From Diaporthe sp. PMI_573 (Eukaryota > Ascomycota > Sordariomycetes > Diaporthales > Diaporthaceae): DNA of 64,000 nt. A program made the translations under genes and the position numbers. Positions 10,865 through 21,982 of this stretch are shown here, in pieces. The DNA lies in the NCBI GenBank assembly GCA_021399435.1, contig JAJTUP010000016.1, positions 1,054,001 through 1,118,000 on the forward strand, given 5' to 3'. Positions within the stretch are counted from its first letter, which is position 1, and each line of letters opens with the position of its first letter. The notes beneath the pieces are model-generated. The model was given only the letters and a program-made list of their open reading frames with translations. It was not told the DNA's origin and searched no databases.

Positions 10865-12646
10865 GATGCTGCTCGCTGGTTCTCGGCGCTCTTAACAGAG
10901 TGTCTAGAGTTTGGATCTGTCTCAACCTGCCAGGTTGGAACCGTTGTGGTTGGTCGCTGCGAGACTCGTTTTTGTTAAAGCTGTGGGAAAAAAGGCATAT
11001 ACCTAATTCAAAATGCAGTCTTCACTTCGGCTTGAAGGACGAAATGTTGTGCAGGAGATGCCGGCGTGGTGGCAGTTGGTTGCGGAAGCCTCGAACACTT
11101 GTGCGGTCTCCTGGCCCCCTCCGTTTTGATTTATAGAACTAGGCATCGCTCGGGCAAACCACACAGGCAATTAGAGAAACCCGTGTTACCATACCACCGA
11201 TCCTCCATCGTGGCTTTGGTAAATGTTGCCTCCAGATGATTCCAGCGAGCACATGCAACAGGCAGGCCTCGTGTGCTCAGCCGAGGGGCGGAAGCTATCT
11301 TGGCACTGGTAAGGGTGGTGGCACACCATTCCAGCATTTCGAAACTTGCTAAAATGGAATAAGTACACCGCTATCTACGGTAAAGAAGCATGTTCATCTT
11401 CTGGTCTGATGGGCTGAGCGCTGGGCTGAGCTTGCGGCCTGTTCAAGCGGGCCACCGGGAAAATACGCAGTGTACCTAAGTAGGTAGGCGGGACCAAGAC
11501 TATGACTCGGATATACCCGGCTGCCTCCTCACCAAGGAGCATGAGAACTTCCTCATCGTCATGCTGTTGAGAGTTATGACATCCTCCGGTGGGCGGTGGG
11601 GGGCCACTTGAGCAACGCCTCCGCCGAGGGCGAGGCGAAGTTGTTGGTCTTGTGGACGCCGAGCACTGAGGATTGAGTGTGGGAAAGGTGGGGGTGTGGG
11701 AGAAGTTTCGGGATCTTCTTTTCCATATTTAGGATGTTCCGCTCAAGGCAACTAGGCGTAAAGACAAGTTGGTAGCCTTTTCTACACTTCATGTGGGCGT
11801 TGCGCGGGCCATCCGGCTACTTAGGAACGTCGGCAAAGGAAGAAAGATGGGCTGAAGTTGCTCGGGCCGTAAGACAGCACAGTTAGAAAATAATTAGTGA
11901 TCTGACATGGAATGGGCTCTGACGATGGATTCTCAAACACATCCAATTCAGACATTTCAGGTATGGGGCCAGCACACGTGTGTTGATTGAAAGAAAGGCT
12001 GTGGGGTGTTTTTGGGGGGGGCCAATGAATAAGCAAAGCGGCGCGCAATGATTAAACGGGAACTGTGGGATTGATGGCTGTCCGCGTGCTCAGTCACAAG
12101 CAAGGAATTGTGCAAGGCAAAGAGGCACAGCTGAAAGTGCTAGTCTATACTTGTGCCACCCAACCTCAACGCAGCTGAGAAACGTCAGCCACGTTGACAG
12201 CTTTTCTATTTATTAGGATCCAAATCATTTGGATGGGCTCCGGAGCTGACACACCACTGCGCGTTTTTGGCATCTTAGCCTACTGAACGCTCGGAATATT
12301 TGGTGGCAGCCTGACTTGTTGCAGGCGCCAAATACGCCGCACCCGCCGACGGAGGTCATTTGTGTTCGTATGGAGGCTGGCTACACTGCCGCAACATGTG
12401 ACACTGCGGCCTGAATCCGAAAATAGTCGACTGAATGGCGGAAGCCTGGATATACACAATGCGTGCGATCGATGTATGCACGAAAGGTCCGGGAAAACAT
12501 CGGGGCACTCCGTCCAGACGTCACACCCGAAGGCCATTTCTTCTGGCCCTCGGCCATGTAGTCAGAGCTGACCACTGGAGATTACCAAGGAACGTTTGAC
12601 GTATACACGTGGCCGGCCTTTCAGTTTCAAGCCCCGAGAGCCTGCT
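10865..12646. other. Long intergenic region, no gene supported
   Basis: About 1.8 kb without a supportable coding region on either strand; the short open frames lack motifs. A G-homopolymer lies near 12014-12021. The region separates two minus-strand genes, so it holds the promoter of the coiled-coil gene and the 3' flank of the SET gene. Confidence 0.5.
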
Positions 12647-13943
12647 TCAAGCCCTTGTATTCCTGTGCCCAACCAGCCTTCCCCAGCTCCAGTGCGCCTT
12701 CGGATCTGCCAGCAAGCCTCGCATGTTCTCGAGATCCTTTTGCTCTGCGCCACCTTGCCACTCCAAAGCTTTCAATGCCTTTTGCGCGAACCTCTTCGCA
12801 TTTTGCTCATCAGCAAACAGCGCAAAATTCAGGGCAGCCCTCCTGTAGGCATACCCGACATAGACGTCTAATCGTTCCTGCTCGTACAGCGCCACTAGCT
12901 CCGTGCCAGTTTGGACCTTCAGGTCCCCGGCTGGGAAGCTTTTAGCTGGGTGATCCAGGATGTCTTCCAGCGCCTTGATGCGCTTGAGCCGCGCATCAGA
13001 TGCTTCGGCTTCGGCAGAAGGGAGCTGGCAATGCTTGCAGGTGCAGCTGAAGTTCCAAAGGGCGTTCAAGCGAGCCTGCCGGTGCCGAGTGGGAAGTGTC
13101 ACCTCAATGTAGCTCAAGCTGAGCTCCTCCCCGGCCTCAATGTCCCGCACGGCGGTGGTGATATGAGTCATTCCGCGGAAGTGGTATGCAAGACTGAATC
13201 CAAGCAAGTGTGAGTAGTGGGTCGTCTCTACAGGGGAAAGAAAACACTCACTTCGGTCGGCAATCATGATTGATAAGAGCTTGCCGTGGAAAGGCGCCAA
13301 CGTATCTGATGGAGTCGTCATCTCGTCCTGTGTGGATCTCAAAGCCGTTGTGGTTGATGATAGTAGTTATATCCTCCCCGACCTGTGACAGGAATTCATC
13401 TCTGGCCACATGTGGTAGGTTCTCCAGGACCATGTCGTATAAACTGGACCGCCTGTCTGGAGGAAGCTCTAGGTGGGCATGGATAGGCAGCGCCAGGACA
13501 GCATGTTCAGCTATGATGCGTTCTCCTTTGTGAATCTTCCTGTCTGCGACCAGCCCCCGGCCCTTTCCAGGTAGCTCGGCAACATGATATGGAAGAGGTT
13601 CTGTAAGGGTCCGGTTGTTCGGTACGATATGGAAGTAGGCCTGCAGGTTTCGTGCGGCTTCAGGAGTGGTACACAAGATTGCCCAGGGGTGCTTCGATAC
13701 AGCTCGGTTAGAGTACACGCAGAATTCGCCTTGACAGTCGAGGGGTCCATCCCATGAGTTGGAAGGCGATAGGTCATCATGACTGTAGATCCTCGCAGCC
13801 TTGCTGGTGTTGGCACACACAGGTGGCCCCGATATCACCAACGGGCTTGGTGGGCATGTTTGACGGGTTGCCAGGCCTTGAAGCATCACAGCGAAAGTAA
13901 AGGTTACTACTCCTGTAGATTTGGGATTTCTCAGAGCCACCAT
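12647..13943 (-). CDS. SET-domain protein with signal-like N-terminus
   Basis: Exons 13943-13252 and 13193-12647 (intron GTGAGT...TTCAG, phase 2) give 412 residues. The SET fold starts at about residue 118 with ELPGKGRGLVADRKIHKGE, contains the pseudo-knot signature LINHDCRPN (about 223-231; Asn231 is rebuilt across the splice, which confirms the junction) followed by LAYHF, and the Tyr motif ELSLSYIE. A post-SET Cys cluster FSCTCKHCQLP follows. SET proteins transfer methyl groups from SAM to lysines. The N-terminus (about residues 11-27, hydrophobic, then RQTC) looks like a secretion signal, and the next 80 residues contain several Cys (CPPSPL, DCQGEFCVYSN). This layout is known among ascomycete 'SET domain protein 5' homologues; the substrate and location are unknown. 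Confidence 0.88.
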
Positions 13944-14492
13944 CTCTCAAAAATGATGGACCACACTGCGAGTGGCGCTCTGCTTTGAGATTACAGACTT
14001 GCAGACTGACATGCTCATCGTGCCGAAGGAGTGTGTCGGAGGCTAGGAACATTGTCCGTCGCACGACCAAACCTTATCATTGTGCCAAAGTGCCCTTGAC
14101 AGACTCGAGCCAGGACTACTTGGGTTTATGTAGGACACGAGCGGTATACAGTAAGGAAACATGTACAGCCATTTGAGGCTGCATGTTATGTTTTGCCGAG
14201 AATTCAACCGGACGGAGTGTCTCCGAATGCTTCTTGAAAGTATCAAGACTTGAGAGCGACATGACAGCAGCGGTGCGCCCACAGAAGCATCCCTGCAACA
14301 ATGCTTGGATAGCGGGGTTTGGACGCGCCAGGGTCTCGGCCTCTGCCGCGTTCCCCAGAGCTTGCCTTGGCAGGTGGGACGTCATCCTGAAAACCTTGAG
14401 AACATCGAGAGCGCGTCCAAGTCGCGAGACCCTTCAACTGCTTAACTACGACACCATTATACTCCCGAATCACACGTTAAGAAAGAATCAGA
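13944..14492. promoter_or_regulatory. Shared divergent promoter region
   Basis: 549 bases separate the divergently transcribed SET gene and EI24-type gene, so it presumably houses both promoters. No clear TATA box on either side. Short open frames here look like chance. Confidence 0.5.
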
Positions 14493-15478
14493 ATGCCGCC
14501 TGAACGCCCTCGAGCGAGCCTCGCGGGCAGCATCAAGAACTCGCGCTTTGTCGACTACATCTGGCGCGCGTTCCGCTCCGCCGCTTACCCCATCCAAGGC
14601 ATCTGGTATTTCTCGAAGCAGGGCAAATTTTGGCCCCTCTGGGCTGGGCGCCTGTTGCCATTGTCGCTGGTGTCACTGATTGTCTACCTGATCCTTTTCT
14701 TGTTTGCCTATCTCCCGCAGGTTGCTTTCCTAGCTATCTGGCAAGTTCGCGGGGCATGGTTCAGCGCTTTGATTTTGACGTTGGGAGAGGGGCTGGTGCT
14801 CATCCAGGCCCTATTCGAGGGCTTCTTTGTGGACGAGGCACGGGTGGATGTCTTCGACGTGAGTTCGCATCCTGTCAAGAGACACCTACCGAAGCTGACA
14901 GTTCGTCCTCGCAGGCTACCCTGATCGACCATGATCTTGTTGACCTCATCGCGCCCCATCGCTTGCTCTTCCCCGATGCCTCCAATTCCGTCAAGATGTT
15001 AGGGAAGCCAACGTCGCGGGCTGAATACACGCCTTGGAGCTTCACGCAGATCTTCGAGCTGGTGGTCTGTCTCCCGCTTACATTCATTCCCATCGTCGGT
15101 GCACCGGCGTACATCATCATCACAGGGACACGGCTGGGAAAGCTAAGCCACTACAGGTGGTTCAAGCTCCGGGGGTTGAGCAAAAGAGAGAGGAAGGAGG
15201 AGGCAAAGAAGTACTCGTGGGACTACGTATGGTTTGGTACCATGGCCATGGTCCTAGAGCTCATCCCGCTGCTGAGCTTTTTCTTCCTGTTGACAACCAC
15301 GGCAGGCTGTGGCCTGTGGGTTTCGAAACTGGAGAACAAGGCGAGAGGCCGGTCGAATGAAGAAGGGGCCAGGGCAGAGGAAGGACGGGCTGTGCCATCG
15401 GAGGCGAGCGGGCGAGGCGGTGTTGCGGTGGAAGAGCGCGACGAGCCGCCACCACCATACTCGGATGATCCGATCTAA
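14493..15478 (+). CDS. EI24/RRT8-type multi-pass membrane protein (outer spore wall family)
   Basis: Exons 14493-14858 and 14915-15478 (intron GTGAGT...CGCAG, phase 0) give 309 residues. The protein has several hydrophobic helices (about 47-75, 83-105, about 160-190 and 215-250). The N-terminal FRSAAYPIQGIWYFSKQGKF and later FELVVCLPLTFIPIVGAPAY are characteristic of the fungal EI24 superfamily, which includes yeast Rrt8 and Lds1/2, lipid-droplet proteins linked to spore-wall assembly. The C-terminal about 60 residues are hydrophilic and end in a proline-rich DEPPPPYSDD motif of PPxY type, which could recruit a WW-domain or Nedd4/Rsp5 ubiquitin ligase; that is inference. Lipid-droplet or ER localisation is likely from the family. 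Confidence 0.83.
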
Positions 15479-16371
15479 ATGGCCCAGATGGGTGGGCCAG
15501 TCGAGCTTTTGTTATTATCCGAGACAGATTCCACAATTGCTGTCAGCAATCTCAGATGGTTTCAAGTCTCCGAGACTCCTGGAGTGCCGTGACAGGGTTT
15601 GCAACCATAGCAGCAGGTTCGTCTCGTTCCCTCATGCCATCGTTGAGGTCAGACTTCTCCCAGAGGGAGAGCCTCGTCGTGTCGGACAGTGTGACGCAAG
15701 CACACGGCTCGAATGCAAGATTGACTGATGAAAGGGGGCTTCGTGGAACATTCTGGCCGCTGCATCTCAGGGAATACCAAATTGAACAATTGTGGCAGGT
15801 CAAGGACCATTTTGTTTGGCGATCAACTCGTTTTCTGCAACCAATCTACCGATTCCCTGGGCGGTGCAAGTCGTCCATGAGCTCTGTGACATGGACTCAA
15901 TGAGCAGCGTGGCATGCTGAAGGGGATTGCGAGTCGCACCCACGGATTCGACGGGAGAACAATGACGGAAGCGAGATCATCAAGCTGCTCAAGACGCTGT
16001 CTATATCATGGGCAATGTGGCATCCGAGGTCCCACGGACCCCAGAACTAATGTGCCTTGACGAGAAGGAGCACATGGGTAATACTGGAATCATGAGACCT
16101 TCTCTCGCGGACACGCCAGTCTCCACTGACTGTCCTTTCCATTCGAGATGGCTCTTTCTCACCTGCTCCTCGAAACGGCATGACTTGCACTGACGTGGGG
16201 CTTTTTGGCTGAGCTCTGGCATCGAGCCTGCCGAGATGAATTGCCTGGTACGGATGGGCAGCTGGAAAAGGTAAGGAAAGAGCAGATGGCCGCAGCCGGG
16301 CGCTGTCCCTGCTCTGACCTACACATGACTCTGCCTAATCGGGAAGCATTGCTCCTTCCATATACAACACA
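15479..16371. other. Intergenic region
   Basis: About 0.9 kb downstream of the EI24-type gene. No supportable gene, RNA or repeat; open frames at 15556-15903 and 16008-16193 have no recognisable features. Confidence 0.45.
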
Positions 16372-16736
16372 ACCACCTCCCTTCCCTTTTCCTTGCCTTC
16401 AACGACTGAGCATCCCCTTCAAGGCGGCCCGTCCCTGTTTTCTCCCACCTTCGTCCGTCTCTTCGTCCACCTTCTTTCGTTCTCTTCCACGCTCTCGCCT
16501 TTCCACTCTCCCCAGCCTCCTTCACCTTGTCACCTCCCTCGCAGACACGGCGGCGACATCGTCTTTCGCCTTCCGTCTTTCGTTTCTCAGCAGTCAGCGG
16601 TCTGTCTTTTCAGTCCCGGAAAACCTGCATTCTGACGGCTTTTCAATCTTCTTATGCCCCAGGTCATCTTCCTTCTGCCACGGTTCTCTTCCTCAACGTA
16701 ATTATCTTGGTATCCTGAGCCGTTGCGACCGACAAG
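16372..16736 (+). promoter_or_regulatory. Pyrimidine-rich promoter/leader of the mucin-like gene
   Basis: A strongly C+T-biased tract on the plus strand runs up to the start codon at 16737. CT-rich tracts just upstream of transcription starts are common in well-expressed filamentous-fungal genes. A weak TATA-like CATATACAAC lies just before it near 16360. Confidence 0.5.
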
Positions 16737-19700
16737 ATGCGCATCAGAACGTCATTGAGCCCTCTCGTGGCCTTGGCCTCGCTGCCACTTGCCGTTGCCC
16801 AAGCCGATGAGTGAGTTTTTTCTTTTTCTTTTTTTGGAATTGGCACCCTCGACTGTTCTTGCTGGTCCTTCATTCCACGCCCGCTCAGCAACTGGGCTTC
16901 TTGAGCAGATGCTGACCGCGTCCATTCTCCAGTGGCGCAACTTGTGCCCCAGAGACGGTTTTCATCACCGTCGGAGCACCTGCACCTACCCTTTCGTTCG
17001 GCACCACTGTCATGAGCATGGTCAGCACCGAGACCGTCGCCGTTTCCACTGTCACCGTCTATCCTGAGTCTGGGTCCGAGTCTGTCACAACTGGTTTCTC
17101 TGCGACTGCGTACCCTGTTCCTTCCGAGACCACTTCGGGAACTGCCACCTCTTCAGGTAAGTTGAGTTGGTGGCTCTTCGGGCTCTTGGCCTTCGTACCT
17201 TGCATGTTCGAACCTGACTGCTAATGACTCTTGTTTGTCACAGAGTCTATTGCACCTGCCCCTGGTACTCTCACCACCACGCAGACTTTCACCATCCCCG
17301 TTGGCCCCGCAGGTTCTCCGTACACTGGTACTGTCACTCTCACCGAGGGATGCCCTGCCGAGGGTGGTTGTGCCACCGGCCCCTCGACTCCTCTGAGTGC
17401 TCCAACCACAGCCGGCCTGGGTCTGACAACCTACTACTTGACGACGACAATCACTTCAGGGTACAGTCCTCAGGTCGTCGAGACTAGCACATACACGGTG
17501 ATTGAGACGGCTCCCACGCCGAGCTCCAGTCACCATCTGGTCACTGCTAGCTTCACCCTGACTGTTGGAACCGTAACAGGAACTGGATCAGCAGAGTCGA
17601 CCTCTACACCTTTGGCCTCAGCAGAGCCTCCACCAGGGAGCTCACCATCTGCGACTCCCTCCTCTTCCACCCTCACATCGACTCCTTCCCCTGCATCTCC
17701 CTCTGTCTTCACCGTGACCCTTCCTGGCCTTCCGGGGTCATCAGCTCAGGTGATTACCATCACGGCGGCCACTCCAATTACCGGTGGCCCAACCACTGGG
17801 GGCTCATCGACTGAAGCTTCAGCAACTGAAACCCCAACAGTCATCACTGAGACAACCACCCTGTACTCCGGAACAACTGAGATCCCAGGACCTCCACCGT
17901 CGACGGTGATTACCTCTGTCATTTTCACCTACACTGTCTCGAGGGGGATGTCCCCGTCGCCACCCTGACTGAGTCGACAGAATTCACCTACATTGCTTCA
18001 GCTGGAGCGATCGGGACATCTTTGACCACTGTGGCAACTGTGACCACATTGAGCACAGAGACCGTGTTGGTTTCAACTGGTAAGGCTTCCACCCCTCCTG
18101 AGTTCATCCTTCTCGCCCTTGAGCTGTATTCCTAATTGCTCTCAGGTCCCTCTCCTGGCCCGTCTGTGACGACCGTCACGCCTCCGCTGCCGCCATCATT
18201 GTCGCCCAGTGCCTCAGGTATCCCGTCTTCACCACCGTTTGCCAACACTACTGCCGGCCCAAGTGGGATCCCGGGGAGTGTTTCGACTGTGTTTGTCACT
18301 GGAACAGCCGCTGCCAGCAGTGTTATCGTACCTCTCAACTCCACAACAGTCGTCGCCCCATTGCCCACTGGCTCAGGTACAACGGCTCCTCCTCCAGGAG
18401 TGATCACGGGCAGCCTCACGACCATCGTTGCCAATGGCACCGCTCCTGTTTCAAGCGTCACAGTTCCCGCCACCTCGACCACCGTTGTCGCCCCGCCGCC
18501 TTCCAGCAGTGAATCTTCTGCTTCCGTCCCACTCAGTGAGATTTCGTCTGTCGGCGCTATTACGGGCGTGACGACCATAAGCATCAGTGGATCAGCTGCC
18601 GCAACAAGCCTGATCATCATCGCCAACTCAAGCACTGTCTTCGCTCCCCTGCCAGCCGGAGATACGTCCTTGCCACCACTGCCAGGATCGTCGACCACGT
18701 CGCCTCCCTTCCCAACAAGCAATGGCACGGCCTCTGCGCTGCCACCATCTGGCAGTGGTGTCAGTTCTCCACTACCGACCTCCGGAATCGCGCCGAGCAA
18801 CGTAACTGTGTCCGTACCGCCTTCAACCAGCGGTTCTGTGCCGTTGAACTCGACTACACCAGCCGCTCCAGTCCCGACCAATGGGACCGAATCGACTGCC
18901 ACCAGCATTATTGTGTCGCTGAACTCTACCACCTTGGCGCTCCCGCTTCCCACAAATGCGACGGCCCCTGCACCTGGCAATACCACTGCACCTACCCCAT
19001 TCCCAGGCAATGAAACTACAGCATCAGGTACTGCTCCTTCATCTTCCGCGGGCAACGGCACAGCTCCTGTCACTTCCCCTGGTCCTTCTGAGAGCGACGC
19101 AGTCCCGACCTCTTTCAATGGCACTGCTCCATCCGCTACAGGTAACGCAACGGCTCCCACTGCTTCTCTGGGCCCCTCTGAAAGTGGTGCAGCTCCGGCA
19201 TCTGCCAATGCTACTGCTTCTGCCTCACCTTCCGCAAACGTGACCAGCGCTGCAAACGAGACTACACCTGCAACCTCTGGACCAGGTACCACGGCGCCAG
19301 CCAACACGACGGCCCCCCCTATTCTGCCAACAGGAGAGCCATCACCCCCGGCCAATTCCAGCTTGCCCGCTGGTCCCTCGGCAAATGCCACCAGCAGTCC
19401 GCTTCCCACTTCAGCGCCGCCGTTGAATGCAAGTGCGCCAGCAAACATCACAAGCCCTGCTCCCACGTCTGGCCCGTCTTCGAGTGCTCCTCAGGGTGGT
19501 CAAGGCGGCCAGGGCGGTCAAGGAGGCCCTTCTTCGAGTGCTCCCCCTCAAGGTGGCCAGGGCGGTCAGGGCGGTGCTTCTTCGAGTGCTCCCCCTCAGG
19601 GTGGCCAAGGTGGTCAAGGCGGGCAGGGTGGACAAGGTGGCTCTTCTTCAACCGCTCCGCCGCAGGGTGGTCAAGGTGGTCAAGGTGGTCAAGGCAGCTC

Positions 19701-20962
19701 TACTTCGACTGCTCCCCCTCAAGGCGGGCAAGGCGGTCAGGGCGGTGCTTCTTCGAGTGCTCCCCCTCAGGGTGGGCAAGGTGGGCAAGGCGGGCAAGGT
19801 GGCATTTCTTTGAGTGCTTCCCTTCAGGTTGGGCAAGGCGGGCAAGGCGGCCCTACTTCGACTGCTCCCCCTCAAGGCGGGCAAGGCGGTCAGGGCGGTG
19901 CTTCTTCGAGTGCTCCTCCTCAGGGTGGCCAGGGCGGTCAGGGCAGTCAGGGCGGTTCTACTCAGGGAGGTTCTTCTCAGGGCAGTCCACCCCAGGGCGG
20001 CTCCTCTCAAGGTGGTTCTAAGGGCGCCGTACCTCTACCCCCTCCTCGACCTCTCCAAGGCGCTCCTCTCCAGTCCGTAACGCCGCCACATTCAGTTCCA
20101 CCGCTACGTCGGGCTCAATCGACTTCAGCTCAGGGTGACCTGGCCCAGTCCGCCCAAGTCCACTTTGTGGAAGGACAGTCAACACTTTCTTCGGTTCTCA
20201 AGGCCCGGTCAGAGCCAACAGAGACGGCGGCACCGTCTTGTGTTGACCTCTTCGGCCAGAACAGCATAGTGCTTAATGTGAGTACCTCTGGAAGCATCAT
20301 AGCTGATGCCTTGCTGACCACCAAGACAGTTCGACGATCTTCCCGGTCTTCACTTGGCACCTGGCACCGACCCTGAGGAAATCGCCCCTGATCCCATACT
20401 CAACCCCTACCGTCATATCAACTTTTCTGAGGGCGTCAAAATCATCCCCGGCTCAGCTGCGCCGTACCGGCCGTCTTCCGGAGATTTGATGCTCCAGATT
20501 CCCAATGATGCGGCAGATGGTCAGTTGGCAAAGATGAGCGTCGGGGGTCTTCAAGCCAACCCATGCTTCCGATTTGACTTCACCAGCATGCAGGCTGGAT
20601 GCGCTTCCAAGAAAGCCAACTGCGTGTTCAACATCACTGGTCTTTCATGGGACGATGATGCTCAGGCCGAGGTGATCATAGGATCCCAAATGTCCAGCAC
20701 GCGAGCTTGCTCTCGTCAAAAGAACTGCAAGCTGGGGGCCATAGTCGCAGATGCGACGGCTGGACTGTCCAACCTCACTTCTCTTGTCATAGACGTCACC
20801 TCACATAATCTGCCACAGAAATGGTGGGCAGACGACATCGCGATATCCTGGACTGACGCGTCTTGCGATGCCGCTGTCTGCCGCTCCAACGTGAGAGACA
20901 TATACCCGAAGCGTGGTCTCGGTCAGGGAATGACCCAAATTGTCAAGGTGGTTCATCCCTAA
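16737..20962 (+). CDS. Mucin-like surface protein with QGG repeats and 'FDDLP' C-terminal domain; apparent frameshift
   Basis: Exons 16737-16810, 16933-17156, 17244-18079, 18146-20277 and 20330-20962; the junctions keep phase except for one base missing inside exon 3. With that base the product would be about 1299 residues. It begins with a signal peptide (MRIRTSLSPLVALASLPLAV...A). A very long Ser/Thr/Pro-rich region follows, with many Asn-X-Ser/Thr sites, so heavy O- and N-glycosylation is expected. Next come about a dozen SS(S/T)(A/T)PPQGGQGGQGG-type repeats (about 19480-20000). The last exon completes LN|FDDLPG and a globular domain of about 200 residues with six or more Cys (NPCFRFDF, AGCASKKANC, RACSRQKNC, DASCDAAVC), a fold seen in fungal wall or adhesive proteins. 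No GPI signal is visible. The read frame breaks near 17942-17968. Likely a wall protein or adhesin. Confidence 0.8.
19480..20010 (+). repeat. Gln-Gly-Gly coding repeats in the mucin-like gene
   Basis: Imperfect tandem units encoding SSSAPPQGGQGGQGG and variants, differing in the number of GGQ steps. Codons vary between copies (caaggcggg, cagggtggt), so the repeats are not a recent perfect expansion. One unit has drifted to LSASLQVGQGGQGG. Copy number is a likely source of length variation between strains. Confidence 0.85.
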
Positions 20963-21982
20963 TCTGCCACAATATCGAACCAGCATGTTGCGCTGGTCTT
21001 CATGTCGTTACATGGTCCACGGCCGGCGGCTTCTCTTGCTCATTGTCATAACGAGACATGATTGTTGCTAATCTGGGTGTTTTGGGAGCCATCTCTTTTG
21101 AGAGGTTGTTTACACGCTGTGTAAAAAGATTGTTCGGTTGTTCATCTCACCGTGATGTATTTTGGAACGAAAATCCGGAGAGTAATTGTATGGGGGGGGC
21201 TATGGGCGACAGATCAATTCATGTTTCAAGCTGGCAATGATGAACTTTGGTCTGTACGAGCCTCGAGCCACGAGCTTCGAGCTTCGAGCTCGTTCAGAAT
21301 CTCCTGTCGTAGAGATCCAATTACTAATTACCATTCACCCGATTACAAGTCACTCATGAAACAGATGCAAACGCCGACTTCCTGGTAGTACTGGTTGAAC
21401 TCGCCGAGGTCGGCCTCAATCGGCTGTCGGCCAGTCTCCGCATCATCAGGGGCGGGCTCTGATAGCCGGGAATAAGACGTAACCGCCCATGCAGTCTACG
21501 CCCTTCCCCAGAAAGTTATGAGAGTCCTTAGTCTTTCGAAGCATTTAGTTTGTCATAGCCAGCCCAAAAACCTGGGGCAGGAGTTTCGCCCCACACAACA
21601 AGAGAGCTAGGCTTAACTATCGATCGGAAATTCTTGCCCGGAATATAGGGGCTAGTAGGGATTAAATAGCTGCCATTCTCCAGCTAAAAGATACCCGCCG
21701 CCTTTTGTCAACATGAGTCAATGGTAATCAAATCTTGCGTTCTTTTGACTGGGCAAAGACTCTGCATTCGCATCAGAATCTTTTTGTATTTAATGCCGTG
21801 CTTGATTGCATCAGAGCCAGCTGTACACCACCAACAAGGATGAGACTGCGGCAGCGTGTTCTTTGAGATTCCCTCCTTAAATCTTCCTTCTCTATTGCGT
21901 TGGGGAACCTCACATCAAGCCAAAATTCGGCTGAGACTCAGCATCAACGACTGCAAATCACGGCTGCGTCTGCCAATCGAGA
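20963..21982. other. Intergenic region
   Basis: 1 kb without a supportable gene. Near 21258-21292 there is a short cluster of GAGCTTCGAGC-type repeats that is partly palindromic. The last 250 bases are the upstream region of the MFS gene. Confidence 0.5.

Noticed and set aside
18132..19466. 444-codon open frame on the minus strand opposite the mucin-like gene
   Set aside because: It is the mirror of Ser/Thr/Pro codons (giving Gly/Val/Ala/Glu), has no motif, and the plus strand has signal peptide, introns and domains.
21258..21292. Clustered GAGCTTCGAGC repeats considered as a mobile-element end
   Set aside because: Too short, no target duplication or second copy in the window.
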